Source: an uncultured Fretibacterium sp. (GTDB taxonomy: Bacteria > Synergistota > Synergistia > Synergistales > Aminobacteriaceae). From it: 6,406 nucleotides of DNA. Made by a program: the position numbers and the translations under genes. Shown here piece by piece: positions 6,278-6,406 of the stretch. The DNA is taken from contig CAJPSE010000097.1 in the NCBI GenBank assembly GCA_905373185.1, forward strand, positions 1-6,406, read 5' to 3'. The notes beneath the pieces were generated by a model. The model was not told the DNA's origin and ran no database searches. It was given only the letters and a program-made list of their open reading frames with translations. How positions within the stretch are numbered: position 1 is the stretch's first letter; every line of letters begins with the position of its first letter.

Positions 6278-6406
6278 TCAGGGAAGGGGAGCGGCTTCGG
6301 AGCCTCCCTCCTTCAGGTCGAGGCAGAGTCGGGAGTCCCTGAGGGCCCTGCAGAGGAGGTCCTCGTCGATCAGGGCGAAGTCCTCGCTGCGGCCCGGGCC
6401 GGCGTC
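6278..6406 (-). CDS. C-terminal fragment of an unidentified protein (cut by window edge)
   Basis: An open frame enters from the right edge and ends at the TGA at 6280-6278, giving 42 residues and no visible start. It includes FALIDEDLLCRALRDSRL, an acidic and then basic amphipathic stretch that looks helical, and a tail ending SEAAPLP. I do not recognise the family. Evidence that it is real: the frame is open to the edge, its codons are mostly GC-ending (about 5 of 42 end in A or T) like the symporter, it is on the same strand as all the other genes, and a terminator-like hairpin follows. A chance open frame in GC-rich DNA cannot be excluded over so short a length. Confidence 0.55.
   Translation of the reverse strand, partial: DAGPGRSEDFALIDEDLLCRALRDSRLCLDLKEGGSEAAPLP

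Overview
The window reads as bacterial chromosome with every supported gene on the minus strand, so transcription runs right to left. From right to left it holds: the C-terminal 42 residues of an unidentified protein cut by the right edge; a 250-base gap with leader-like structure; a complete neurotransmitter:sodium symporter (NSS, SLC6/LeuT-MhsT type); an intrinsic terminator; a near-consensus sigma-70 promoter; a three-gene operon for a xanthine dehydrogenase-family molybdenum hydroxylase (2Fe-2S, then FAD, then molybdopterin subunit); and the N-terminal half of a BCCT-family (betaine/carnitine/choline) transporter cut by the left edge.

The hydroxylase subunits are 160, 286 and 766 residues, close to the E. 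coli XdhC/XdhB/XdhA set. Reading frames overlap by 4 and 7 bases, as expected for a translationally coupled operon making one heterotrimeric enzyme. The BCCT gene starts 73 bases after the last hydroxylase gene, has a strong ribosome binding site, and no convincing terminator or promoter lies between. The simplest reading is one transcription unit that imports a quaternary-ammonium or betaine-like compound and oxidises it, or a product of it. The substrate cannot be read from the sequence. An N-methylated heteroaromatic betaine such as trigonelline is one hypothesis that would explain both halves.

The two halves of the window differ sharply in codon use. By hand count, 3 of the last 80 sense codons of the symporter end in A or T, against 27 of the last 80 in the molybdopterin subunit. 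The change falls in the short region between the symporter terminator and the hydroxylase promoter. This suggests that one block, more likely the hydroxylase/BCCT operon, has a different origin from its neighbours. No integrase, insertion sequence, tRNA or flanking repeat is visible to say how it moved.

The organism cannot be named with confidence. A high-GC bacterium using Na+-coupled amino-acid uptake and a molybdenum hydroxylase fits an anaerobic or facultative lifestyle. NSS symporters are frequent in groups such as Synergistota, but that is a guess. No rRNA, tRNA, CRISPR array or mobile element was seen.
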